From contig JARKIP010000011.1 of NCBI GenBank assembly GCA_029990175.1, forward strand, positions 27,564,001-27,628,000: DNA of 64,000 nucleotides, in the 5' to 3' direction. The notes under the pieces are model-generated. The model made no database searches. It saw nothing but the letters and a program-made list of their open reading frames with translations, and had not been told where the DNA came from. This DNA is from Petunia secreta. Taxonomy: Eukaryota > Streptophyta > Magnoliopsida > Solanales > Solanaceae. A program made the position numbers and the translations under genes. Shown here piece after piece: positions 36,416 to 47,060 of the stretch; position 1 is the first letter of the stretch; the number at the start of each line of letters is the position of its first letter.

Positions 36416-37900
36416 CACTGCATTTCTAGTGTCAGGCTTTAATCAAGATTGGATCATTGACACTGGGGCTACAAATCATATGGTCTCAGATGTTAATTTG
36501 CTTGACAAAGGATCGGAACAAGTAGTTAATCCTAAGTCAGTTTTCTTACCTAATGGAGTTGTTGCCTATGTTACACACACTGGAACTAGTACTATTGCAG
36601 GAACAGCACCTTAACAAATGTGTTTCATTTGCCTCAGTTCAAGTACAACTGAATGTCTGTATCTATGATAACTAAAGATCTAGGGTGCTCAGTTACTTTC
36701 TTTCCATATTTCTGTGTATTCCAGGATCTTTGCAATGGGAAGGTGAAGATGATTGGTAAAGAGAGGAATGACCTATATCTGGTTTATGGAAAAGAAAGAA
36801 GATATGCAGAAAAGGCAATTAGTTTATCAACAACAATGGATGAAAATCAAATAAGTTTGTGGCACAGAAGACTGGGACACATATCTACTACTGTACTTAA
36901 AAAAATTTTACCAGCTGATAGCAGTGTCATTAGTAAGGCCTTGGATACTTATTCAGTCTGTCCATGTGCAAAACAGACAAGATCTCCATTCTCTAGCAGT
37001 TTTGTCAGTAGTAGTAGTCCTTTTGAGTTGATTCATGTAGATGTATGGGGTCCATATAAGAATGCTACATTTGATGGAAATAAATACTTCTTGACTATAG
37101 TAGATGATCTCACAAGGATGACATAGATATTTTTACTGAAGCTAAAGTCTGATGTCTGTGTAGTTTTGCAGAATATTTTCACTTTAGTAGGAACTCAGTT
37201 CAAAACTTCTGTAAAAATTATGAGAACAGATAATGGTACTGAATTCCTAAATACAGTATGTGATGAGATGCTCAAGAGATTAGGCATAATCCATCAGAGA
37301 ACCTGTGCTTATACACCACAACAGAATGGTGTAGCTGAGAGGAAACACAGGCATATACTATAAGTAACTAGAGCACTTAGATTTCAAGAAAATATTCCAC
37401 TAAAGTTCTGGGGGCACTGTGTTCAAGCTACAGTCTATCTTATAAACAGGATACCCTCTTCAGTTATTAGGAATATATCACCTTTTCAGAAGCTGTTCAA
37501 CAAGAAACCCTCTATGGAACACCTCAAAATACTTGGATGTCTTTGTTATGCTAAGATAGTGCATGGGCATGACAAGCTAGCTCCTAGAAGTAGAGCTGCT
37601 GTTCACATGGGATACTCTGAGGTTCAGAAAGGTTACATATTATATGACCTTACTCTCCACACTTTCTTTGTCAACAGAGATGTTACTTTCAGGGAAAATG
37701 TGTTTCCCTTCACTCAAAATAAAACTACAAGCCCATTGTTTGTAGATAGTTGGCCAAAAGGTGATGAGTCTGATGAAAAAACTCAAGTCATACCTCCATT
37801 TAATCCAGGGGGAGCTGATCAGCTCATAGAAGAAGCTGAACATGATCCTAACCTTGAACAAGTAGAAGCTGCAGCAATACCATATCAAGGAGTGCTAGCA
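36400..37900 (+). pseudogene. Copia protease and integrase, disrupted
   Basis: The protease motif DWIIDTGATNHM is near 36450-36485. After it come a frameshift at about 36605 and a TGA at about 36650 just before MSVSMI. The GAG-pre-integrase motif LWHRRLGHIS lies near 36860, then CPCAKQTRSPF. The core has HVDVWGP and FLTIVDDLTR, ended by a TAG at about 37123 where Trp is usual. RTDNGTEF and TPQQNGVAERKHRHIL follow, then a TAA at about 37361 where Glu is usual. The C-terminal part (ILGCLCYAKI ... YILYD) follows and runs into a proline-rich linker. At least four disabling lesions are visible. Confidence 0.88.
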
Positions 37901-38173
37901 CCACTTCCACCTCAGGAGGCAATGGCACCAGTACCACCTCAACCTGCACAACCACCACCAACTATCAAATCTTCCACAACTAAGAATCCACCAGTATGGT
38001 TGAAGGATTTTGTGTCCTTAGGAGTGCATGAAGCTGTTCAATATCCCATACAGAACCATTTGTCATACAATCATCTGTCACCAAAGTACCAAGCCTACAT
38101 AGTTGTTTTCTCAACTGAAACTGAGCCTACAACTTATCAACAAGCTGTGAAGGATCCAAGATGGGTTGAGGCC

Positions 38174-39733
38174 ATGAAAACAGAAATTGATGAAAACAGA
38201 AATTGAAGCACTAGAGAACAACAAGACTTGGACTATAGTCACTCTACCCCAAGGGAAAAGACCAATAGGCTGCAAGTGGATTTATAAGATAAAGTATAAA
38301 GCCTCAGGTGAAGTGGAGAGGTTCAAAGCCAGGTTAGTTGCAAAGGGCTTCAGTCAAAAAGAAGGCATAGATTATCAGGAAACCTTTTCACCAGTAGTAA
38401 AGATGGTGACAGTCAGAACAATTCTATCCATAGCTGCTTCTAAACACTGGAGTGTACATCAAATGGATGTATACAATGCCTTTCTCCAAGGTGACCTGTA
38501 TGATGAGATCTACATGACACTGCCTCAAGGATTTAAGAGCCAGGGGAGAATCAGGTGTGTAGGCTCACTAAATCCTTGTATGGGCTGAAACAGGCTCCAA
38601 GACAATGGAATGAAAAGTTGTCAAAAGCCTTACTGAAAATGCAGTTTCATCAAAGTTAACTGGACCGCTCACTGTTCATCAGGAAAACCAGCTATGGCAT
38701 GGTAGTTTTGCTGGTCTATGTGGATGACATGCTCATCACTAGTGATAAACTGGAACTGATTGAAGAAACCAAGAGGAATTTACAGCAGGCCTTTAAGATG
38801 AAGGACCTAGGGGAACTAAAGTACTTCCTAGGTATTGAATTTGCCAGGTCAAGAAAAGGGATCCTAATGCATCAAAGAAAATATGCACTTGAGCTAATCT
38901 CTGAAGCTGGACTAAGTGCTGCCAAACCGGCAGATACTCCCATTGACCCAAATGTAAAGTTCACCACCAGAGAATATGATGAACATTTGAAGCTGAACCT
39001 GACAACTGATGAACTATTAACAGATCCCACTACATACCAGAGACTTATAGGCAAGCTACTATATCTGGCTGTTACCAGGCCAGACATTGCATACAGTGTG
39101 CAAACCCTCTCACAGTTCATTCACCAGCCAAAAGTATCCCATCTAAATACAGCCATGAGAGTGATCAGATATATCAAAAGTCAGCCAGGGCAAGGTATCC
39201 TAATGTCAAGCAATCCCATTGAAAAGATAAAAGCCTACTGTGATGCAGATTGGGCAGCATGTGCAGTCATTAGAAGATCCATAACTGGGTACATTGTGCA
39301 ACTAGGGGACTCATTAGTGTCATGGAAATCAAAGAAACAGACTACAGTCTCAAGAAGCTCAGCTGAAGCTGAATACAGAAGCATGACATCTATGTCTGCA
39401 GAAGTGACATGGTTGTTCTGGTTAATTACTGAGTTAGGAGTAAAGTGTGAACTACCACTCAAGATCTTCTCTGATAGCAAAGCAACTATGCAAATTGCTG
39501 CTAATCCAGTGTTCCATGAAAGGACAAAACACATAGAAATAGACTGCCATTTTATAAGGCAAAAGATTCTGCAAGGACTGATTTCAACTCAGTATCTACC
39601 TACAAAAGATCAACCTACTGATATCTTAACCCAAGGATTAAATAGATTGCAGCATTCCTATTTGTGTTCCAAGCTAGGAGTGCTAGATGTATTTTCACCC
39701 TCTAGCTTGAGGGGGAGTGTTGAGGCAAGCTGA
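38174..39733 (+). pseudogene. Copia reverse transcriptase and RNase H, disrupted
   Basis: RT begins with WVEAMKTEI, then a 16-bp tandem duplication at 38174-38205 shifts the frame. The next frame carries KTWTIVTLPQGKRPIGCKW, ARLVAKGF and QMDVYNAFL. A second shift lies near 38555, and a TAA near 38657. The catalytic LLVYVDD is at about 38705-38730. The RNase H part has AYCDADWA (near 39235), SRSSAEAEYR and a terminal KHIEIDCHFIRQK. The last frame (38699-39733, 344 codons) is intact up to the stop next to the PPT. Confidence 0.92.
39705..39717 (+). other. Polypurine tract of the Copia element
   Basis: GCTTGAGGGGGAG immediately before the right LTR. Confidence 0.85.
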
Positions 39734-39880
39734 ACTAATTAACTAACTAAACAACAGTCGACTAACTACTCAGGGGCAGATTAGTAATTAGTCAATAGTT
39801 TGAAAGTTAGTTATGGTAGTTAGCTTATTCCTTCAGCATCTTAGATGTACTCTTCTAGAAGGTTTAGTTGTGTATATATA
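39718..39880 (+). repeat. 3' LTR of the Copia element, left half
   Basis: Matches 34932-35094. It is cut after TATATATA by the insertion at 39881; ATATA at 39876-39880 is the target duplication. Confidence 0.93.
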
Positions 39881-40573
39881 TGATGTAGGGGAAATTAGGC
39901 GGAAGCAATAAACTAAGATGCAGAAGCAATAATCATAAGATAACAAGAAATAGGGAAGGGGAAGAACAGAAATTAGAAGAAAAGAACGAATCAAACTAAA
40001 CAATTAGATTGATTCAAAAGGGAGAAGAGACTTGAACCATTAAACGGGATTCACACTAGCGGTGATCCACCATGGATTCAACGTAAGAGATACATGAAGT
40101 CAACGCTTCAACAAGAATGGCCAAGCCTATTCTATCTTCTCAATTCTATCTTCAAAACTAGCTCCCAAATAAAATGACTAAGTGTGGTATTTATAGATGT
40201 TCCACACTCCTAATGAAATGACATAAAAGCCCCTACAAGTTTATTATACATAAAAGACCACGTAGGGTCAAAATAGGCAAAAAACCATTAAAAATCCCGC
40301 AACTCAGCAATTGGGGCGGGGCGCCTCTCACTGGGCGGAGCGCCCAACAACTTGTGCAGTGGAGGGGGCTGGGCGGAGCGCCTAGGGGGTGGGCGGAGCG
40401 CCTGGCCCCTTTGGTTCCTGGGCGGGCGCCTGAATGGCCTGGGCGGAGCGCCTCAGCCTGGAACTTCCGGAACGGCTTCAATTCTTCTCCGATGCTCTTG
40501 ACCTCCCGTCCTTTGCATCCTCCAATCCCGGCTCTTGATGGTAAGTGCCTTAGGCTCGATTTGCCCTGCATCA
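39881..40573 (-). repeat. 3' LTR of the inner element
   Basis: Inverted ends TGATG...CATCA. It carries six GGCG-N3-CGCC type motifs between about 40314 and 40453, one of them missing a base. Confidence 0.93.
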
Positions 40574-43500
40574 TCCTCCTCTTCTTGAAAGGATTTCATC
40601 CTCGAAATCAAACCATCAAGACCTACATCCAAAGACAAGCACATCCAAAAGCTCCTACTACAATAGTAGGTTAGTGCAAGTAGTGTGGAAAACACACTCT
40701 TATGGTATAGCCAAGCATCAATAACAATGATAAAGCACATGTTTCTAAAGAAAACAACAAGTACTTGGCTTCCCAAATGGGTGCACTCAACACAAGATTC
40801 ATCAAGGAGATCAATAGGGTAAAGAATATGCAAGATCAAGCCATCAAAATTCCTATGATCCCCAAGTCCAATAAGAACAAACCAAAACTTCCCACTACAA
40901 GAGTAGGCAAGTTCAACAAGAGTGAGTGCAAGTGCAATGGAATGCTCACTTTTGTGATAGAGCCAAGTATCAATACCAATCAAAAAGAAGAGGTCTCCGA
41001 AGGAAACAACAAATTCTTGGCTCAACAATGAAAAGCACTCACTACCATAACAAGCAAAGAGATCAATTAGACTCGGAACATGCAAGATTAAGCAACTAAG
41101 TTCCTTATGACCTCCAAGCTTATGGTCAACACACCAAGCTTTGTCATGCTCAACACCCAAGGTGTGACCAACATGTGGGGTGGAGTAAACAAAGTAGTTC
41201 AATTGGCAACTAACATCAAATACTCCACTCCCCTTCTTGGAAGCACTCTTACACACACCAAGAGTGGCTTCCTCACCTCCAATTCCACCTCTAGGACAAT
41301 CTTCCTCACTAGGAGTTCCAAATAATAGATTGTCTATAGAGCTCAACTTTCCAAACCATGGAGGTTTAAATCCAAACTCTTCTCTAGTTTGATATTCACC
41401 ATCACCTTTTTGAGAATCCTCTTCAAACAAAGGGTTTGTGAAAACAAGTCCACTACCCATCAAAGGTGAGGCATCAAAACTAGAGTCCTCATCCACACTT
41501 GAGGAGTCATCGAATACAATTCGGTCCATCTCATCCACTAGGGACTCCTCAAGGTCGCTACCAACCTCATTACAACACATAGGTCCACCATTACCAAGCA
41601 ATTCATCAAGAGAAAAGATAGGGTATTCATTTAACTCATCTTCCCCTTTATCAAATATAGGTGGAGTGTCATAACAAGGATCACAAATAGGGTCAACTAC
41701 ACATTCTTCACTAATGAGAGGTTCAATGAAAACCGAGCTCACATCATGATGTGGCTTATCATCCCTCTCAACTAATGGTTCACAATTACTCACAAGTTGA
41801 CCAACCGACTCTACACTAGTTGCAAACACATTATAGTCACATAACTCATCAACTAGTATAGAGTTTTCACCAACACTATCATAAGACAAGGAAGTAACAT
41901 GTTCAAGGGAAGAACTTTCACATACCTTTGAGTGATCATCTTGCTCACTCAATGCACTTGAAGTGGTTTGAGTTGTTTCTTCACCTTGAAGTTCACATTG
42001 AAGATTTTCTTCCCCTTGTCCAACCTTCTTGGGACATGATTGAGGCTCCATTGGTTTGCCTCCAAGAGTACCTACACAAGAACTAACACAAGTAGAAGAA
42101 AAAGATAAATGGTTAAGGTTAGAATAAGGGGTGTCCTCACTCTTTTTTCCCTCTTTCTTTTCCCTCATTTTCTTTTCAAGGTTAGGTGTAGATTCGGGTG
42201 GTGACATCCCACTCACATCACTCAACACATCCTCTCCTTTTTCCACTCGAGGAATGTCACCGGTCACTCCCTTACTCCTCTCAATCTTTTGTCTCTCAAA
42301 GTCGGGTGAGTTGGGACGAGGCCCAAGAATACCCATAGCCGGAGTAGGTGGACTTTTAACATCAACCCGGAATCTAGGACTAAGAGACTCATCACTTGAG
42401 GTCTCTCTCTTCTTTGTTGGTGAACCACTTGGCTTTGGAGCTTGTGGTTTGAGGTTCACCTTGTTGACAATTGTCAACTCTTTTCTTGCACTAGTCCCAC
42501 CATTGCTTGTGATTGTAGGACTTCTTGTTTGCACTCTTTCAACCATAGGATGAGGTTCTTGCTCCTTTCCCCTTTGCATAGGCCTAGAAGGTATACTAGG
42601 AGGTGACTTGATCTTTACCCCAAGAGGCTCAAAGTCATAAATCTTTGGGCCTTGGCCGAAATAATATCTATCATTCACATTACTATATCGCACCTTCTTG
42701 CTTTGCAACCATGACTCACCTAACCATACATGACAATGTTGCATGGGGTACACATGACACCACATATAACCCCAATAGCCCCTATGAGATATACACACCC
42801 GAGCTTGCTTGGAAACCCACACTCCGTAGTATTCATAAGGGTACTCTAGGGCATAGCAAGGTAGCCTTAGCTCATCAACCACCGAGGTACTAATGCAATT
42901 GGTATCGGTGTTACCAATCTTGAGATAGTACCCTCCATTACCTTCCACCTCAACAAGGAACCTCCTTAGACCCAAGTGTAGTATAGGAGCATCCAAGTAA
43001 GGTCTTGGAACTTCAAGATAACCATCACTATCAACTCGGAGCTTCCTCAATTCTCCTCCCCTAGCAACACCACTAGGATAACTTCCACTTCCCGTCACTC
43101 TTCCAATATTAGAAGTGTTGTTGAAAGTCGGGGAAAGAGTACTACTATGGAACCCACGATTGCCTCTCGCCTTGGTTCCATAGCCCATAGCACCACTCCT
43201 ACCACCACTACTAGAGAAATGCACCCCCGTAATGGTAAGAGCAATACCATTTCTCCTTCCACCCTTCACATGGGAACTAGAAGATGCAAACCTCCCATTT
43301 CCCATGGAACAACCACCACCACCTCCCATACTAATGGAAGGTCCTCTACTACTCTCTTGCTCACCACAAGCAACACCAAGAGAAGATGCATATGCACAAT
43401 CCGTATAAGCAACCTCATCATCAATTCTCTCTACGTCACTATCATCATGTTCAAATTCGTCATAAGAAGAGTGATCATCATATCTTGAAGCGTCACCATC

Positions 43501-43737
43501 TTCAAATTCTTGACTTGGAGCATAAGATTCTTCACATTCGCCCATAGTCTTCTTCATCTTCATAATCAACATAGTGACCCGCTTCATCATCATATGAGCC
43601 TTGGTTCCCCAAATCGTCATAGCAATACCCATCATCACCATCATCGGAACCATAGTCTCCATCATCTCCGCATGAGTCATACCCTCCATAATCGTCATCC
43701 GAAGCCATAGTTGTAACCAAAGAGTTAAGGACCTCAC
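40453..43737 (-). CDS. Large ORF of the inner element; degenerate retropepsin-like domain, function unknown
   Basis: 1094 codons without a stop. Residues from about 68 on are acidic (EFEDGDASRYDD), then Gly/Ser-rich to about 250. Residues about 260-370 resemble a Ty3/gypsy retropepsin: NCISTSVVDELRLP fits the N-terminal lobe, VSKQARVCI and CHVYPMQHCHVWLGESW fit the flap region and the second 'hh-G' strand, and NDRYYF follows. Where the catalytic Asp-Ser/Thr-Gly triad should be there is IGNTD (274-278), so the active site is lost. A long low-complexity acidic region follows. Two copies of an IDxWLYHKS module lie near residues 895-950 and 980-1040. The last 40 or so residues are encoded by the 3' LTR. 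The first 67 residues are probably out of frame: an acidic, Met-Ala-started reading frame (43532-43720) overlaps there and looks like the genuine N-terminus, implying a one-base shift near 43540. Confidence 0.7.
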   Translation of the reverse strand: MRSLTLWLQLWLRMTIMEGMTHAEMMETMVPMMVMMGIAMTIWGTKAHMMMKRVTMLIMKMKKTMGECEESYAPSQEFEDGDASRYDDHSSYDEFEHDDSDVERIDDEVAYTDCAYASSLGVACGEQESSRGPSISMGGGGGCSMGNGRFASSSSHVKGGRRNGIALTITGVHFSSSGGRSGAMGYGTKARGNRGFHSSTLSPTFNNTSNIGRVTGSGSYPSGVARGGELRKLRVDSDGYLEVPRPYLDAPILHLGLRRFLVEVEGNGGYYLKIGNTDTNCISTSVVDELRLPCYALEYPYEYYGVWVSKQARVCISHRGYWGYMWCHVYPMQHCHVWLGESWLQSKKVRYSNVNDRYYFGQGPKIYDFEPLGVKIKSPPSIPSRPMQRGKEQEPHPMVERVQTRSPTITSNGGTSARKELTIVNKVNLKPQAPKPSGSPTKKRETSSDESLSPRFRVDVKSPPTPAMGILGPRPNSPDFERQKIERSKGVTGDIPRVEKGEDVLSDVSGMSPPESTPNLEKKMREKKEGKKSEDTPYSNLNHLSFSSTCVSSCVGTLGGKPMEPQSCPKKVGQGEENLQCELQGEETTQTTSSALSEQDDHSKVCESSSLEHVTSLSYDSVGENSILVDELCDYNVFATSVESVGQLVSNCEPLVERDDKPHHDVSSVFIEPLISEECVVDPICDPCYDTPPIFDKGEDELNEYPIFSLDELLGNGGPMCCNEVGSDLEESLVDEMDRIVFDDSSSVDEDSSFDASPLMGSGLVFTNPLFEEDSQKGDGEYQTREEFGFKPPWFGKLSSIDNLLFGTPSEEDCPRGGIGGEEATLGVCKSASKKGSGVFDVSCQLNYFVYSTPHVGHTLGVEHDKAWCVDHKLGGHKELSCLILHVPSLIDLFACYGSECFSLLSQEFVVSFGDLFFLIGIDTWLYHKSEHSIALALTLVELAYSCSGKFWFVLIGLGDHRNFDGLILHILYPIDLLDESCVECTHLGSQVLVVFFRNMCFIIVIDAWLYHKSVFSTLLALTYYCSRSFWMCLSLDVGLDGLISRMKSFQEEEDDAGQIEPKALTIKSRDWRMQRTGGQEHRRRIEAVPEVPG

Positions 43738-44159
43738 AAATTCACTCCCTCACGTGTATCACTCAAAAGATGTCACTCAATTTTCTTTCCACTCGTGTAT
43801 ACACTCAAGGTCGTTGGCTTTTGTGACCTCACTCTATTGCTCTTACCACTCAAGCCTTTTTCCACTCAAGACCTTCTTGTCTCTTAGTAATCTCAATGGC
43901 AAGATCAATCAACTAATGCACCCAAGTAATGGTTCGGAATGGAGTTATGTGACTCGATGTACGAAAGCTATTTTAATGCGCACTTGAAGCAAGCAAGTTC
44001 TACGACTTTAAGTAAAGACTCCAAGACACACAACACCCTAAAGGATCAAAGATTAGTGTCAATAAAGTAGGACTAATACCTTAGAAACACTAACCAAGAG
44101 GTTCGGAATCGAAACAAACACAAAAAACCATGAAACGGAGCAAAACCAAGCAGCCAGCT

Positions 44160-44275
44160 CACTGGGCGGTCCGCCTGGGGTGGGTGGGCGATCCGCCTGC
44201 CTTGGTAGGCAGTGAGGGAGGGTAGGCGGGGCGCCTAGGGGGTGGGCGGTCAGCCTGGGGGGTGGGTTCAGCTTT
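44160..44275. repeat. GC-rich cluster in the leader of the inner element
   Basis: Four imperfect GGCG-N3-CGCC motifs (GGCGGTCCGCC, GGCGATCCGCC, GGCGGGGCGCC, GGCGGTCAGCC) in about 115 bp, resembling those in the LTRs. Confidence 0.8.
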
Positions 44276-44904
44276 TTCCAACTCCGATTTTCTTCAATTC
44301 CAAGCCGATTTTGGGTCCGATTTCAACATTTTTTTCACAAATTCAAGGTACCCAAAGTTGAATATTGATATAACCTTCAAAGCCCAATAGATTTCACACC
44401 CAAACAACCAAAAAACAAGGCACAATCATGATTCAAAGTTTCAAGTTGGGAGTTTTCAACAAGGGTTTTCAAGGTTCAAGGTGGGTTTCGATTCTTCAAA
44501 ATTGATGTTACCGAACTCCAAATCACACGATTCTTTTTGCAATTTGTTCGTTTTGCAATGAAGAACAAACCTCGGTAATCAATTCCACAGCCCCATAATC
44601 AAACAACCCAAGAGTCAGCCAAATTCATCAAGAACAAAGGGTTTTGGGTGGGTTTAACAATTTGGGGTTTCAAATTTTCAAATCAATCCAATCCAAACAA
44701 TTTTGGTACCCAAATGTCGGGTTTTCAACAAGGATCAAGAATCTATAAGACCCACAACATGAATCGATCACACCACAAAGTTGCACCAATTTTTGTATTT
44801 TTTCACTTTTCTATTTTTTTGTGTTTTTTCTTCAACAACAAGAAACTAAAGTAAAGATAAGATGAACAAGGAACGTGGATTCGTAAGAACGAAACCCGAG
44901 CCTT
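44276..44904. other. Leader of the inner element, no ORF
   Basis: AT-rich, with repeated short words (CAAGGTT, GGGTTTTC). It lies between the PBS and the GC cluster on the minus strand. No gene is supported. Confidence 0.5.
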
Positions 44905-44916
44905 GCTCTGATACCA
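44905..44916 (-). other. Primer-binding site of the inner element
   Basis: The minus strand reads TGGTATCAGAGC, complementary to initiator tRNA-Met, two bases inside the 5' LTR. Confidence 0.93.
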
Positions 44917-44918
44917 AA

Positions 44919-45593
44919 TGATGTAGGGAAAATTAGGCGGAAGCAATAAACTAAGATGCAGAAGCAATAATCATAAGATAACAAGAAATAGGGAAGGGGA
45001 AGAACAGAAATTAGAAGAAAAGAACGAATCAAACTAAACAATTAGATTGATTCAAAAGGGAGAAGAGACTTGAACCATTAAACGGGATTCACACTAGCGG
45101 TGATCCACCATGGATTCAACGTAAGAGATACATGAAGTCAACGCTTCAACAAGAATGGCCAAGCCTATTCTATCTTCTCAATTCTATCTTCAAAACTAGC
45201 TCCCAAATAAAATGACTAAGTGTGGTATTTATAGATGTTCCACACTCCTAATGAAATGACATAAAAGCCCCTACAAGTTTATTATACATAAAAGACCACG
45301 TAGGGTCAAAATAGGCAAAAAACCATTAAAAATCCCGCAACTCAGCAATTGGGGCGGGGCGCCTCTCACTGGGCGGAGCGCCCAACAACTTGTGCAGTGG
45401 AGGGGGCTGGGCGGAGCGCCTGGCCCCTTTGGTTCCTGGGCGGGGCGCCTGAATGGCCTGGGCGGAGCGCCTCAGCCTGGAACTTCCGAAAACGGCTTCA
45501 ATTCTTCTCCGATGCTCTTGACCTCCCGTCCTTTGCATCCTCCAATCCCGGCTCTTGATGGTAAGTGCCTTAGGCTCGATTTGCCCTGCATCA
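44919..45593 (-). repeat. 5' LTR of the inner element
   Basis: Nearly identical to 39881-40573. It lacks one 20-bp GC-rich unit and holds five GGCG-N3-CGCC motifs (about 45355-45470). Confidence 0.93.
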
Positions 45594-45598
45594 ATATA

Positions 45599-45759
45599 GC
45601 TACCTCTAGGTCCTCAATCTGTATCACTTTTACACATTCAATATCATGAATTACATTTCCAGTTATTAATTCTCTCCTTCTCTCAGTTCATAGTTCTTAG
45701 CACATTCATTCATCTTCACTGTCGATTTCTTCAATGGCAGTCAATGCCTAATCAGTTCA
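45599..45759 (+). repeat. 3' LTR of the Copia element, right half
   Basis: Resumes at GCTACCTCTAGGTCC after the ATATA duplication and ends ATCAGTTCA, followed by AATTG. Confidence 0.93.
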
Positions 45760-45764
45760 AATTG

Positions 45765-46340
45765 CCCCACTGTGGAGCATCCAGTGTCAAATATCTGCAT
45801 CAGTACTGCTTATAACTAAGACGTGTTTTTGTTAGATTTGGAAGAATCACAAAAAATGGAGGCACCTTTTCATAAATTCAAACACTGTAATAATACAAGT
45901 TGTAGCTGTATACAAGTGATCTTGATCAATACTTTTAACTAAGAGGAGTCATTCTATTTTATTATTCTTTTTCATTTGAACATATAGCTATGTTGAAATA
46001 AATAAACAGTCAGAATTCTGATAATTTTAAACTGATATTGGTTACCAAAGGAACCAGCAAGTATCATGTGTATATAGTAATAGCATTATATTGCACCATA
46101 CTTGGTCAGGGGATGATAATACAGAGAATTCTTTTTGTTCATTTCACTTAGGTGAAGTAAATACACCACTACTTTTCTTTTTACAAGTTAGAGTTGAAGT
46201 AAATCAAGAAACATTAATATCACTATCAAGAGATGACAAGTTAGAATTGAAGTAAATCAAGATACATTAGTTTCACCATCAAGAGATATACGGATGTAAT
46301 ATTTATACCCTTAACTAAAAGTCACAAATTTGAGCCTTTA
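45765..46340. other. No supported gene
   Basis: AT-rich. A short direct repeat of about 60 bp (ACAAGTTAGARTTGAAGTAAATCAAGA) occurs near 46181-46285. Confidence 0.4.
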
Positions 46341-46342
46341 CA

Positions 46343-46726
46343 TCTTGTTTGGATGGTTGTAAGTCATTGTATGGTATTGCATTGTTATCATGAGTAAGAC
46401 GTTTGTTTTGATTGTTACTCTTATTACTATTGTATTGTATGTTAAATCCATGGTTATGTAACCATGAAAACTATCGCTTTATGTAAGACCGTTTTGGTGG
46501 GATCGCGTCGTTACTTATTTTTCTTTCCCATCATGCCCTCATTTATTATTAAATTTTCGTTTTACCATTTACCTTATATTCACTTATTAAAGCACGGTAA
46601 ACAATACAGCATATCCAAACGTTATACAACAAAATACGATACAATACGATAAGATACAATACGATAAGATACAATACAATACAATACATTATAAAACGAT
46701 GGGTAACAATCATATAAACGGAGTGT
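46343..46726. mobile_element. MITE-like element with imperfect terminal inverted repeats
   Basis: The left end, CTTGTTTGGATGGTTGTAAG with TATGGTATTGCATTG, is mirrored at the right by CGATGGGTAACAATCATATAAACGG and repeated ATACAATAC words (46625-46690). Ends are approximate and no target duplication was confirmed. Confidence 0.5.
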
Positions 46727-47060
46727 AAGTTATAGAAATTGGATTAGCAGAAACATATTAATTAGAAAACCTTATGCAATGCAAATATAAATTAATTAGA
46801 TCAACAGATTCATAATGATTACACAAAAATAAGATATATATTAGTAACAAAAAGCAAAAAGGTAAAAAGAGCCGAGATACATTATCACAATGAGTATTCG
46901 ACGATTAAAAGAGGGCCCCCAATAAAATACCTACAAAACAAAAAACTCGTAAGATCAATAAATTGTGAAATAATGTATGAATTGTCCACAAATAATTACT
47001 CATCAACTTTAAGCCAAATATTTTCAAAAAAAAATTTCCTAACAAATATGAAATAATATA

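Larger units (their letters stand above)
39881..45593 (-). mobile_element. Non-autonomous LTR retrotransposon with a novel 1094-codon ORF
   Basis: Flanked by ATATA (39876-39880 and 45594-45598). Two LTRs (39881-40573, 693 bp; 44919-45593, 675 bp) start TGATG and end CATCA. They differ by an insertion of about 20 bp and a few bases, so the element is young. Orientation is minus: the PBS TGGTATCAGAGC is the complement of 44905-44916, and the PPT AAGAAGAGGAGG is the complement of about 40575-40586. A minus-strand TATA (CTATAAATACC) lies in each LTR. Inside are one long ORF and a GC-rich leader. No RT, RNase H or integrase is recognisable. Confidence 0.92.
34932..45759 (+). mobile_element. Ty1/Copia retrotransposon, right LTR interrupted by a second element
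   Basis: Left LTR 34932-35255; right LTR 39718-39880 plus 45599-45759. Both start TGTTGAGGCAAGC and end ATCAGTTCA. The pentamer AATTG flanks the whole unit (34927-34931 and 45760-45764). The order gag, protease, integrase, RT, RNase H is that of Copia. Several stops and frameshifts break the polyprotein, so the copy is dead, though it is still nearly full length. The right LTR was later hit by the minus-strand element at 39881-45593. Confidence 0.95.

Noticed and set aside
40354..40674. Gly/Arg/Pro-rich + strand ORF in the inner LTR
   Set aside because: It is the complement of the GC palindrome cluster; the element is transcribed from the minus strand.
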